From Rhea pennata (taxonomy: Eukaryota > Chordata > Aves > Rheiformes > Rheidae): DNA of 64,000 nucleotides. The stretch is taken from the NCBI RefSeq assembly GCF_028389875.1, contig NC_084702.1:47739053-47803052 (forward strand), written 5' to 3'. Made by a program: the position numbers and the translations under genes. The notes under the pieces are model-generated. The model saw nothing but the letters and a program-made list of their open reading frames with translations, was not told the origin of the DNA and ran no database searches. This document shows, in pieces, positions 12,860-23,310 of the stretch (its first letter is position 1; each line of letters begins with the position of its first letter).

Positions 12860-13945
12860 CCTCACAGTCCTCCAGCATCCACAACTATTGCATTAGGGAA
12901 GTTAAGAGGATAGCCCCATAATTCTGTTTACCACTCTGTTGTCTGTAAACTTGTCTAATCCCTTTTTCAGCATGCTGGTATTGTCTACCCTCAGAACCTT
13001 CTAGGAAAACAAGGCCAGTAAGTTTACAGCTCCCTGGGTAAAAAGAATATCCATCTGTTATAAACTATCTCTTACTAGTTTCATCAAGTGGCTTCTAAAT
13101 CTAGGATTGCAAGACTTAGTGAATAACAGCTCCACCTTTACACCATATACCACTTTCACAGTTTTGTAAACCTCAATCATAATCCCCACAGCCTTTGGCT
13201 CCCAAAACTGAAGAGCCCTACAGTTTTTAGGTTCTCTGAGTAAAACAGCTGCTCCATGCCCTTGATCATTTTATATTTATCTACCAAAGATCATTTATCA
13301 ATCTTTCAGTACTGTGAGGTCCTTCTGGAGTTTCTCAGCATCTGACTACCTGAAAACAAAACAAAACAAAAACTTAGTGTCATACACAAACTTGGAGATT
13401 TCACTGTTCACTACCTTCCTTAAGTCACTAATGAAGACATTAAACAAAACTAGTACAAATCACAGGACATTTGCAGTATGGTTGTAGAATCTCCATCCTT
13501 GAATGCATTCAAACCAAACAAGTCCCTAAGCAATCTGATTTAATTAGCTCTGATTTGAGCAGGAGGCTGGACCTCTGGTTGACTTCCAGAGGTCCCTTTC
13601 AAACTGAATTATTCTATGAATTGTCCCCCTTCTGAAGTGTGACCATTAAGACCTATCCTTCACTTTGCATTCTTGAAGCAGCTTTCAGTTCAAAAACCAA
13701 CCTCTTGCCCAATCTTGTGGCAACTTAGTTTCTTTACAAAGCTTAATAAGCTTATAAAAAGCTTGTCAAAGGCTTTTTGAAAATGAAAGTGGATTACTAT
13801 ATTCACAGAATTCCCTTTATTCACATATTGCCCTTCCTCCAAATTCCAGCAGTTAGTGAGGCACAACTTCCTTTTACAGAAGCCACATTGACTCCTTCCC
13901 AACAAGACTGTGTTTATCCACTTCTTCGATCTTGTTCTTTATTAT
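12860..13945 (-). mobile_element. CR1-type LINE, antisense, with decayed reverse-transcriptase frame
   Basis: On the minus strand 13905-13690 translates to SQCGFCKRKLCLTN, then VNIVIHFHFQKAFDKL. This fits the CR1 reverse transcriptase block NQHGFxxGKSCLTNL…VDIVYLDFSKAFD. The flanking plus-strand text (for example tgtcaaaggctttttgaaaa, and acagaagccacattgactcc) is the reverse complement of the same region of amniote CR1 LINEs. The left part, from about 12.86 kb, corresponds to the 3' non-coding end. The copy is old, with substitutions at key positions (HFHF for YLDF), and is interrupted at 13.47-13.63 kb by a second CR1. Confidence 0.75.
13472..13625 (+). mobile_element. CR1 LINE 3' end, sense, nested in the antisense CR1
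   Basis: The sequence gttgtagaatctccatcc, then aatctgatttaattagctct, gagcaggaggctggacctct, ccagaggtccctttcaaact and attattctatga is the classic 3' end of an avian CR1, ending in the ATTCTATGA-type terminal repeat. It is in plus orientation and splits the older antisense CR1, whose reading resumes immediately after it. It is 5'-truncated, as most CR1 copies are. Confidence 0.8.
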
Positions 13946-14382
13946 AGACTTTATTATAGCCCACACAGGTCAACATATTTAAAAAGTAGGTTTATATTTA
14001 TTTGTCATTGTTTTAGAAACAGAAACAAGCACAATAGAGAAAAATAGGTTTTAGAAAACTAGTTCAAGCCAGATAGCCACTCTACTGGCAAAGGACTCCA
14101 GGACTCGAAGCCCATGTGAGTCTCGTCCCGCAGTGCTGCCCACAACCCAGCGGAGCATGCAGCAGAGCTCAGCTGCAGCCCCCTTCAGCAAGGGAGGCCT
14201 CCCGTCACCAGCCTCCGGAGCAATGGGGGAAGGAGCAGCCCAGAGCAGCCCCCCAGACCTGGGCGACACCAAGGTGACAGCCACCAAGGAGGAGATGCTC
14301 CACGAGCAGCATCAGCCTCCGCCAGCTCCAGCCGCCTCCTGCCCCCGGGCACCCTCTCGGGACCCCGAAGCCCTCCAGCTAC

Positions 14383-14399
14383 CTGCGTGCAGCGGACAT
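14383..14399 (-). CDS. RHOBTB3: candidate RHOBTB3 first coding exon
   Basis: Minus-strand ATGTCCGCTGCACGCAG followed by gtagct: five codons plus two bases (MSAAR + AG). Joined to the exon at 7896 this gives MSAARRSVNIVAFGNE, in frame. The ATG has G at -3 and lies in the CpG island 256 bp from the divergent CPT2-like ATG. The donor is only moderate, and human RHOBTB3 has just MS before the aligned residues, so this is a hypothesis. Confidence 0.25.
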
Positions 14400-14429
14400 C
14401 CCCGAAGACGCAGATACCCCGGGCCGATG

Positions 14430-14471
14430 CCCACACCACACCACACCACACCACACCACACCACACCACAC
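14430..14471 (+). repeat. (CACAC)n pentanucleotide microsatellite
   Basis: About eight copies of a CACAC/ACACC unit, followed directly by CCGCC/GCGCC repeats. It lies about 185 bp upstream of the CPT2-like ATG, inside the CpG island. Confidence 0.9.
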
Positions 14472-14550
14472 CGCCGCGCCGCGCCGCGCCGCGCCGCTCG
14501 CTGCCGGCCGGCCCCACGTGCCGCGCCCCGCCCACCTGCCGCGGCGGCGC

Positions 14551-14601
14551 CTAACGGTCCTAACGGTCGGCGCCGGGCACGCGCCGGCGCTGCGCTAACG
14601 G
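14551..14601 (+). promoter_or_regulatory. cluster of three MYB-type elements (CTAACGG)
   Basis: CTAACGG occurs at 14551-14557, 14560-14566 and 14595-14601, all on the plus strand, 54-104 bp upstream of the CPT2-like ATG. YAACGG is the core recognised by MYB-family factors including A-MYB and B-MYB. The sites are read directly from the sequence; function is inferred. Confidence 0.55.
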
Positions 14602-14654
14602 CCGCGGCGTGGCGCGGCGCGCGCCGCCCCGTGCCTCGCGCCGCCGCCGCCGCC

Positions 14655-14839
14655 ATGCTGCGGCCGGGCTCGCTGCGCGGCCTGGGCGCCTGGCGGAGGC
14701 GGCCGGGCCCGGCGGGGTGCCGCGCGTACTGGCGGAGTGTTGGGATGACGGAGGGCATCGTCTCGCAGGTGGACACGGACCATCATTTCGTGCACAGGAG
14801 CACCATCCCCACCATGCACTTCCAGGAGAGCCTGCCCAG
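14655..14839 (+). CDS. CPT2-like exon 1 (mitochondrial presequence)
   Basis: ATG at 14655 after a run of GCC triplets (gccgccATGC, favourable context). It encodes a basic presequence with many Arg and no acidic residue in the first 28, then [12 protein letters not shown]. Donor CCCAG|gtgggg at 14840; the split Arg codon AG|A is completed in exon 2, as in human CPT2. The segment [16 protein letters not shown] after the presequence has no clear counterpart in the shorter human exon 1. Confidence 0.85.
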
Positions 14840-17800
14840 GTGGGGGCAGCGGGCTCGCCCCTCTCTCCTGCCGGGGCCGGCGCGGGGCGGCGGCGGCGGC
14901 GGCTGCTGCAGCGGGAAGCCGCGGGCCGCCGGGCCTGCGTGCTGGGGTCGGCCCCCTCGCCGGGGGCCATTTTCCTTGGGTCGTCCTCCCTGGCCGGTTC
15001 GGGGTGGTAAGGCCACTCGTGCTCTCAGGGCTGCGAGGTGAGGAGGAGGAAAAAGAGGCTGTGAGGAGATCCCGACTGCTGACCTTCTCCGAGGAGTTGG
15101 TGGAGGATCCGTGGTAGAACCTTGTTATGGAGGTGGCAGGAGCGTGGGCCTCGGGCCACGTTCTCCTTGCTTGTTAGCTTGCTGCTCTGCTGATGCTGAG
15201 CTGTGGGGAGAGGTGATTTTGGAGCAGTCACCGAGTGAAGTGAGAAAGGAGTGGGTGCTAGGGAACCAGAGGTGGGGAAACTTCTTAAACTATCCTTAAA
15301 GATAAAACTTAAGAACTAAACTATCCTTAAAGATAAGGATGGCTGAAACAGAAGTACTGGTACACACAGTTCAGCGGGTCTCTGCTGTGTAGGTGGCCTC
15401 AACATACTTACAGAGGCATGGGACCATTTTTCCAGTAGAAACAGCTGTAGTCTGAGGTCAGGGAAGAGATGGCTTATGTTCAGCACACTCTGAAAGTTCT
15501 AGACCATTTTAATCCACTTTATGATCCCCTGGATAAGCGCTTAAGACCAAGTGACCCAGCACATGAACTCTACAGAGGGAAGTGCCTCAGAACTACATAA
15601 TACACTTTTGCAAAAGCTCTGTCCTTCACTTGCCAAGAGTTTTCTTCAGTAATGTATAAGATTTCTAGGTTTTGTTGCTAAAAATATGTTACATGGGTGC
15701 AGGTAATATTCTTTATTAAATAGTCTGTTAATATCAGTCAATATGAGGTGATGTGCGCTGTAAGAAGAGAAAACTAAGGATAAAAGATTATACCTAGATA
15801 AATAAAAAAAAATCTACTATGTAGTATATGCATAACAAAATTATTCAGCAATCAATGTCATAGGTTTTCAGGGAACGTTAATAATGAGCTGTCTTTATGC
15901 AAAACTTAAATACTTTCCAAGTGGTCATTTGATGACCATTATTATTAAAAAATTCTTCTGGTTTTCAAAAATTCAGAGGTCTAGTTCAGACCTATGCTTC
16001 TAAGTGGGCTGTTGATACTATTTCTTCTTACTTCTGGTATGATTTTACAGCTATTTAATTTTCCTTCTAGTTCTCACTGCTTCCCAACTTTTTCCTGGTC
16101 TGCTGTCAACATATCTCTTACAACAGCAGCATTCACTGAGATAGTTTGAGAACAGATGAGCTGTGTGCCGGGACAGGATGTTTCTTGTGGATTTGAACTT
16201 TTTCATTACGTCCTTCTTCGTATCAATAGAAAATTACTTAATTTTCATCTAATAGCCTTCTGTACTTCCAGATTACCTATTCCAAAACTGGAGCATACTC
16301 TAAAGCGGTATTTGGCTGCCCAGGAACCTTTGTTAGATGATAAACAATACAGGTATGAGAAGTGGTATATGATAAAAGAATATAAATGAAAATTAGTTTG
16401 TTTAAGACTTTGAGGCTTTTTCACTGTCAGCTGACTATAGCCAAAGTTCACTACTAATGGCTGGCAGACAGACAGATACAGATAATGTGGCTGTCAAAGC
16501 TTTGTTTACTTTGGAAATTAGGCTAGCAATCACTCCCTCTTAAGAAGTGACAAACATTCTAAGCCCAGTGTCACTTTTTATTTTCACAATATTTTCTGGG
16601 AATGCAGGTTGTTGTTGTTACTTTACTTAAAGTGCACATCTGCAATTTAAAAAAAAAGAAAATCATCTTTGAAAGCACTCTGACAGGTCACATCAAATTT
16701 CTAAATTTTCAAGTGAGAAGATATTTCCAAATGCCAGTTCTGCAAGCTTTAGTTGCAGTCTTGACTCAGTCCATGAAATCCTTAAGTATTTTGCCTATAT
16801 GCTTTTTCCTTTAAGTTGAGATAGGTAAATGTAACCTCAGATTACCTTGCATTTGTAATTGGTCTAGAGGTAACTGACTTTCTAGGATTTGATGTTTTGT
16901 GGTGCACTTGCTTCAGTGCCCACTGCTTTATTAATTGTATTGTAGCTGCAATTAAAAATGAAGCCAGAATGCCAGACTGGTCAACATGAAAGATGTTCTG
17001 CTCAGAGCCAATGAGAATAGATTAGCTTTAAGGGTTTGATTTTTGTTTTGCAAAAAATTATCATTTAAAGAAATAAGCAAGAAGAGGAATTTTAATATAT
17101 TGTAATAATGTACTATTCTCAATACTGTAGAAATACCAAAAGAATTGTCAAGGAGTTTGAAAAAGGAGCTGGCAAGCGCCTGCACAGAGAGTTGGTTAAG
17201 CTAGATGAAAAGAACACACATACAAGCTATATATCAGGTTTGTTTTCCACTTAATATCTTACTGAGGTGTAGTGAAAATTGGAATCAACAAGCTGTCTAG
17301 CCATGCTTTTGGACTACTTGCATTTACATTTTCATGGCAAGTGTGGCTGTTATGTTGAAGTGTGGCTTTTATGTTGAAGCATGTCATAAATTTCCTTCCA
17401 TCTCTTCCCCTTCTATTAACCTCATAGTAAAACATCATGTTTTGTTAATGCAAAATAATAACATTTTGTTTAAATTCCATATGTCTTCTTTTTTCCCTTC
17501 TTCTCCTAATGTTAACTATTTCTCTACTAAATCTTAAAAAAGAACCAAACGATACTTTTTCAAAAATCACATTCAGACCCTATTATTTAGGTTTTGATCC
17601 TGTCATGAAAATCAGTTTCTGAGATACAAGATCTCACACTGCAGTCTAAAACTGAAGATGGAAACAGCATACAATAAATAGCATCAGTTTTGTAAAGGCA
17701 AAGGCCTTATTTTCACCTTATTTACAATTAAGAGGCACTGTGAATAAGGCTCTAATCATTAATATGCTCTGATATATTTACAGTGTGAGGATGAATAGTA

Positions 17801-20800
17801 AATACTACTAAAAGATAAAAGGAGACACAAATTTGACATGCTTTTTCCTTCTCATTTACAAAAAAAAAAAAAAATCAGAATCTTTCTTCAAGAAAAAATT
17901 TTGAGGTTCTTGTTGGGAAGGAGTTAAATTTGAATCATCAGTTGTCTTTGTACAGTTTTCCACAGTGAAGAGTCTTAAATTAGATCATGATTTTCAATTA
18001 AATATTTGGCAGCAACTTGAGCTACAGTCTTGAGTGTAGGTTATCCACAGAAATCTTCAAAGGGTTATCAAAAAAAAAATGTTTTGTCATCCAATAAAAA
18101 TAGGAAAGTAAGGAAATGATGTTTGAAAAGGTCCACACAGAGATAAATCTTTGGAAGAAAGTAAAAGGAAGTATGTAAACAAATAACAAAGAACAAAATC
18201 AATTGTGTTTTCTCTTTAACAGTAATGGCTTTTGTTTGTGAAATCTTAGGTGTAAATGTTTCCCTACGTATTTTACAAACAATTTACAAACAATTTTACA
18301 AAAAATGTTCATTCAACAACACTCTCACAAAATAGTTTTATTCTTATTGTTGCATCTCTCCTTTAGTTTACTTTTGACCAAAAAATGTATTTTGCTGGAA
18401 AAGAATATTCTGATCTTACTCTTAATTACCCCTTCTGAAAGCCAGTGTTTAGTGAAGTCTATATGAAATGGTGTGTATAGCTCATGCTTTTTAACAAAAG
18501 CATTTTTAAGTGAATTCAAAACGAAATGATACAGAGCATCATGACTAAAGTAAAAATAACTCCTGCTCTAATTCCAGGAGCAGAGTTACTTACTGGATGA
18601 GCCTACCTCTTATATCCTATTCATTACATGAAAACATGGCTTAAAAAAAAGAGATCGGTGGTGAAAATGTAAACTAAAAAATATAAATGGAACTTACTGT
18701 AAAAGCTTCAGTCTTCATGAGGTTTTTTATATTCTTTGTATCAGTCAAAAGACTTGTACAAATTTAAAGCTGTGTCATCAAAGTAACAAGTTACTATATA
18801 GAAATATTTTATATGATGTGTTTCTTCAGATAGTTAATTGGGATTTAATTGAGTTTTAATCTTATTTTTGTAGATCCTTGGTTTAACATGTATCTTTCTG
18901 CTAGAGAACCTGTTGTTTTGAACTTCAACCCTTTTATTAGTTTAACTCCTGATCCAAGAGAAGCTTACAACAATCAGTTGGTAAGAGCAACAAATCTGAT
19001 AATATCATCCATCAAATTTCTGAACTCTCTAAAAAATAATTATTTAAGGCCAGATATATATTATGGAAACCCCAAGTGGAGTGAGAGTAGGCTCTTCAAA
19101 AACTTTATTCGTCTTCTTCCAACCTCTGTGTCATGGTATGGAGCATATATGGTAAATGCATATCCGTTAGATATGTCACAATATAAACATCTCTTCAGAA
19201 GTTCCAGAATTCCAAAACTAAACAAAGATGAACTGTTTACAAGTGAATGCTCAAGACATTTGCTAGTGATGAGAAATGGACACTTTTATGTTTTTGATGT
19301 GTTGGATTCTGTTGATAATATTCTGCATCCATCTGAAATTGTGGCTCATTTAATTTATATTATACAAGAGGCAGACAGTTTACCTGAATTTGCGCTATCA
19401 TACTTGACCACTGAAGACAGGAATAGCTGGGCGAGAGTAAGACAACAACTTCTTGAAGCAGGTAATGAAGAAAACTTAAAGAAAATCGACAGTGCAATAT
19501 TTTGTCTCTGCTTAGATAATGTTTTTCCAAAGGATGAGAATGAGCTCTCCCATTGCTTGCTTCATGGAAATGGCTTCAATCGTTGGTTTGATAAATCTTT
19601 TAGTCTGATTATTACAGGTGATGGCCGTGCAGGAATAAACTTTGAGCATTCTTGGGGGGATGGAGTTGCAGTTCTTCGTTTTGTAAATGAAGTTTATAGA
19701 AACAGTACACGGCACCCAGCTCTTTTACCACATTCTAGGTCTACAGAAACTACTGTCATAACATGTGAGAGACTGAAGTTTAAATTGAATGACTCAATCC
19801 AATCTGCTATACATGTTGCACATGAGAAGTTTAATGAAAGGAAGAAGAAAATGTCCATGAAAAGATTTCAGTTCAAAAAGTTCGGGAAAGAATATATTGT
19901 AAAACAGAGGATGAGTCCCGATGCTATTTTTCAACTTGCATGTCAGATTACTTTTTATCGACAGTTTGGAAAAGTTGTTCCTTCATATGAAGCATGTAGT
20001 ACTGCTGCTTTTAAACACGGACGCACAGAAACCATTCGACCCACGTCTATGCTCACAAAACAGTGTTCACAGGCAATTGTTGAAGAAAGAGGTAAACGCA
20101 GTGTAGCAGAACTGAGAAATATGATTGATGAATGTTCAAAGTATCATAGACGATTGCAAATGGAAGCTGCCTTAGGTTAGTTCCATGCCAATGAAGTCTT
20201 TAAAATTTTATTAATGTTACTGATTCTCTTGGTATTTGAAGGCCTCCCAAGACCCATTGTAATGGGAAGGAGGTGTCCAGATGTCAGTTTCTGCTGTTAC
20301 AAACAAACTACGAAAGATGCTTCAAGAATCAGTGTTCTGCCCTTTTGGCTGCTCTGAAATCTGCACAGAAATTTTGAAATTGTTTTATGGGTGGATTTTA
20401 CCTAAAAAACATAATGTCAGCCCTTATTCCCTAGCAGATTTTAAGTGTTAGTCTCTCTGACAACTGTTCGTACACACGGTATACATTAATATATCAAGCT
20501 AGAGACCCTAAATCCAAAGACTCCTTGTTTATATTGCTCTCTTCAAACTGTTATCAAGAAAGGTGGGTTTAAAAGTCTAATGAAGAATTCTTCTGATTCT
20601 GAGTTTTTCAGTGTTCTTTCCTTACCGCATTTCAGTTGCCATATATTTTTCAATGATAAGACTTCAATTTTTAATAGTCAAAAATAATAAAGAAATTCTC
20701 TACCTTAGCACGTAGAATCTGTATTCACTTCTTAGCAGTTTGGAACATTTAAAATAACTGAAAATGAGAAAAGGCATCAGTTTCCATATGTATCTCCCTT

Positions 20801-20904
20801 CTAGGTCTCCCTTAGAATGCTCTGTGAGGATTAGAATTTAAAGTCATTTTTACTTTAACACAGTATAATGGACCGCCATCACAGCAAAGCAACAGCAATG
20901 TATG

Positions 20905-20940
<36 letters not shown>

Positions 20941-22285
20941 ACCCCAAATGAAGTGAGGTAAAGAATCATAGCTAGATAGTTAAGACAACTTTTAAAGAAG
21001 TTGAAGGATAGAAAAGCTGGCATAAGATACTGAGAGAATTTTTAAAAGTTCATGGAGTAAGTTAATTTTTATTAGAATACTAATTTTCAGAGGGGTAATC
21101 CAATCCATATTTATTTTTGTAATTTTAAAAAGTAAATACTAGCTGTATAGTGTCAAATAAGTAACGAGATTATAATATTCATCTTTTTTTTTGTGAGGAA
21201 CTACTCACTAGCTATTTAACAATAGCAGTTCCTCAATAGCTCCATAGGTAAATGCTGTTGTAGAACAAAGCTATGCCAAAGCAATCATCCATTTGGAATA
21301 ACCTTATTCTCTTGCACAAAAAAGTGATCGTTATTCCATACTGTGGTTTACACAGTGAAATACCTGCAGAATTTTATTCAGCTCTCCTATCCAGATGCCC
21401 ATGGAGAAGAACTGTGTGCATTTCTCATTTCAGAAAATTCATCTAAAAATTTTGGAAAAAACACTTTGTTTTAATCTGTTGCCTTCGTAAATGCAGGAGG
21501 TGGAAAAGAAGCTGCGTTAGTGAAATTGCTAGCAGGAGGGGTTATGTAAATTTTTGTTTCCATTATGAAACCCAGACTTTCAGAACTGGCTGTCTAAATT
21601 TGGCATCTATATAAATTATATGTATCTGATGCTGAATAAATACATTTTGTTGACTTCAGTTGAAGTCTTGTTACCTGAATAAAGGTTTAAGATCACATGT
21701 GTCAGGTATCTCATTACAGCTAATAAGATGCTCAGAATTATTAACCTATGTATTTTATTATCTGGTGTACTAAAAGGGAAATACCAGAGTGTTAAAGTAC
21801 CAGTTCTAGCTATTTTAGCTTTGGTATTTGCCTGTTACCAGTTTAAAGAAAATCTTTGAATAATATTGCGTCAGAATTAGGAAAATATATATTCTGAGGT
21901 CTTAAAACAGGTTGTGCATTTTTGGTCTTTTATTTTCTTTTTTTGTGTTTTTTTAGGAAATGGATTTGATCGCCATTTATTTGCATTGAAACATCTTGCA
22001 GTGTCCAGAGGTGAACCTACGCCTGATTTCTTTCTTGACACCGCCTACCAGAAAATAAATCATAATATAATTTCAACTAGTACATTACAAAGTCCTGCAG
22101 TTAATCTTGGTGGATTTGGGCCAGTAGTATCAGATGGCTTTGGAATTGGATATCATGTGTCTGATGATTGGTTAGGATGTAATGCAACTAGCTATTTAGA
22201 TGAAGAACTTCAGGAATTCCTGAGATGCCTTGAATACAGCTTAAATGACATTTTTAATATTTTAGAAGGAAGACCTCTTATGTAA
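14655..22285 (+). CDS. carnitine O-palmitoyltransferase 2 family gene (CPT2-like), complete, five exons
   Basis: Exons 14655-14839, 16272-16352, 17131-17237, 18874-20175 and 21957-22285 join in frame to 2004 nt (667 residues; human CPT2 has 658). CPT2 sits on the inner mitochondrial membrane, matrix side, and converts acylcarnitine plus CoA to acyl-CoA for beta-oxidation. Seen here: an Arg-rich presequence ([16 protein letters not shown]), [21 protein letters not shown] at the usual exon 1/2 junction, the catalytic [14 protein letters not shown] (His at about residue 383; human His372), [12 protein letters not shown], and the STS carnitine-binding segment before SPAVNLGG. Intron positions match human CPT2. 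The protein is more diverged from human than I expect for a bird CPT2, and the neighbours (RFESD, RHOBTB3) are not those of mammalian CPT2. It is therefore probably a paralogue or a moved copy, so I leave the symbol blank. No disabling change seen. Confidence 0.92.
14840..16271. other. CPT2-like intron 1
   Basis: Starts inside the CpG island and then becomes AT-rich. It contains a short direct duplication of about 20 bp (aaactatccttaaagataa, near 15285-15303 and 15319-15337). No other feature seen. Confidence 0.6.
16272..16352 (+). CDS. CPT2-like exon 2
   Basis: 81-bp exon, acceptor acttccag|, donor ACAG|gtatga. It encodes [20 protein letters not shown] and LDDKQY, matching the human exon [20 protein letters not shown]. 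It starts and ends within Arg codons, as in human CPT2. Confidence 0.92.
16353..17130. other. CPT2-like intron 2
   Basis: AT-rich intron sequence; no repeat or exon recognised. Confidence 0.6.
17131..17237 (+). CDS. CPT2-like exon 3
   Basis: 107-bp exon, acceptor tactgtag|, donor TATATCAG|gtttgt. It encodes [35 protein letters not shown], aligning with the human segment ending KQNKHTSYISG. This exon is easily missed because it is short and follows a weak polypyrimidine tract. Confidence 0.9.
17238..18873. other. CPT2-like intron 3
   Basis: AT-rich intron. A near-exact 20-bp tandem duplication (aagtgtggctgttatgttga / aagtgtggcttttatgttga) lies at about 17339-17378. No other recognisable element. 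Confidence 0.6.
18874..20175 (+). CDS. CPT2-like exon 4 (main catalytic exon)
   Basis: 1302-bp exon, as in human CPT2 where one large exon encodes most of the enzyme. Acceptor atttttgtag|, donor CCTTAG|gttagt. It contains [54 protein letters not shown], the catalytic [14 protein letters not shown] (His codon at 19647), [16 protein letters not shown] and [15 protein letters not shown]. No stop or frameshift across 434 codons, so the gene is under constraint or recently so. Confidence 0.95.
20176..21956. other. CPT2-like intron 4
   Basis: AT-rich intron with a run of 32 A at 20908-20939. No open frame or recognisable repeat family. Confidence 0.65.
21957..22285 (+). CDS. CPT2-like exon 5 (C-terminus)
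   Basis: Acceptor tttttttag|, encoding [59 protein letters not shown] and a C-terminus ending EGRPLM, with TAA at 22283-22285. The STS triad and the NLGGF/VVSDGFG blocks are hallmarks of carnitine acyltransferases. The human end is four residues shorter or longer depending on alignment, so the length is normal. Confidence 0.95.
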
Positions 22286-23310
22286 TACCATAAATGATAG
22301 CAAAACTTTGTTTTTCGAGTAACTTCTGATTATTAAAAATAATGGCAAAAGAATTTAAAAATACAATAATGAACATTATTACTGGAAAATGCAAATGCAA
22401 ACACTAATTATAAAAGGGAAACATGAGCAGAGTGATGTTAAAATGTTATGATGGATCTCATGTTGTTATTTCTTGTTCATTTGTTTTCAGTGTTCATATT
22501 AGCCTTTCCAATCTTTCTGTTGTAGTAGCATCAGTTGATGTAAACTTGTCTGTTTTTTCTGCCCTGGGTTTTTTTTTTTTTTCCTCCCCCCCTTTTTTTT
22601 GGCCATGCCAACCTGCATTTTCATGGTTTTATATAAAAGTTTACCTACTTGAGCATAGAAAAGACATTTTGCTGACTGAATTTAATTGTTCTATACCTCG
22701 ATGAAGATGTGTTAAGTCTTTGGACACAAGACAGCAGCTTCTGGCTTTCTGAGCAAGCGTGTTTTCCACTAAAATCAGACTGTCTCGACTTCACAAAATG
22801 GTGTCTCTCTTCCAGAACTTCTGCAGGGGCAATTCATACCTTTACAACACTCTGCATCAGAGGAATGTAGGAATGATACTATGCCAAGGTTTTCACTCGC
22901 AAAGAACTGAAATCAAGCTCCATGAAACTGGAAGTTCTGGGCAAGACTTGGAGTTGCTCAGAGATTTAAAGGTATGGTGATCGTCATGTAATGCTCCAGT
23001 TCCCGTTAAGTAGCCTTTGTCTTTATGTAGCTTAGATGAACAATCACTACCTTTCTTCTTTTTCCTCTAGTGGTTTACTTCTCTCTTTATATCTCAGAGT
23101 AAGAGGAATTGAGGATGTAGAGGCATTCTCAAGTTTGTATCACTAAGGTTGTAGCACGGGTTTGGAATAGCACCTATAAATGCTGATAATGTTAAAAGGA
23201 TTCTTGTCTCAAATGTATATAGTGCAGTGTCACTTAAAGCTTGTGTGTAAGTTTATTGTATATGTGAAAATTTTCCAGTTACTAATAAAGAATTTTTTCC
23301 TTGTTAGAGT
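22286..23310 (+). other. 3' untranslated region of the CPT2-like gene with poly(A) signal
   Basis: The first canonical AATAAA after the stop is at 23284-23289, about 1 kb downstream, giving a likely 3' UTR of 1.0 kb. The stretch includes a T-rich run at 22568-22600. Short open frames here (for example 22759-22980) show no homology I recognise. Confidence 0.5.

Larger units (their letters stand above)
14050..15050. promoter_or_regulatory. CpG island, promoter of the CPT2-like gene (possibly bidirectional)
   Basis: Sharp change from AT-rich flanks to very GC- and CpG-rich sequence, densest at 14.47-14.96 kb, spanning exon 1 of the CPT2-like gene. No TATA box. It contains an E-box CACGTG at 14515-14520 and three CTAACGG elements listed separately. 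A minus-strand ATG with a usable donor (14399-14383) makes a divergent RHOBTB3 first exon possible. Confidence 0.75.

Noticed and set aside
14133-15041. 302-codon plus-strand frame across the CPT2-like promoter and exon 1
   Set aside because: It is the exon 1 frame extended upstream through promoter sequence and downstream past the splice donor; only 14655-14839 aligns with CPT2.
22759-22980. 73-codon frame downstream of the CPT2-like stop
   Set aside because: Lies in the probable 3' UTR, with no homology and no splice evidence.
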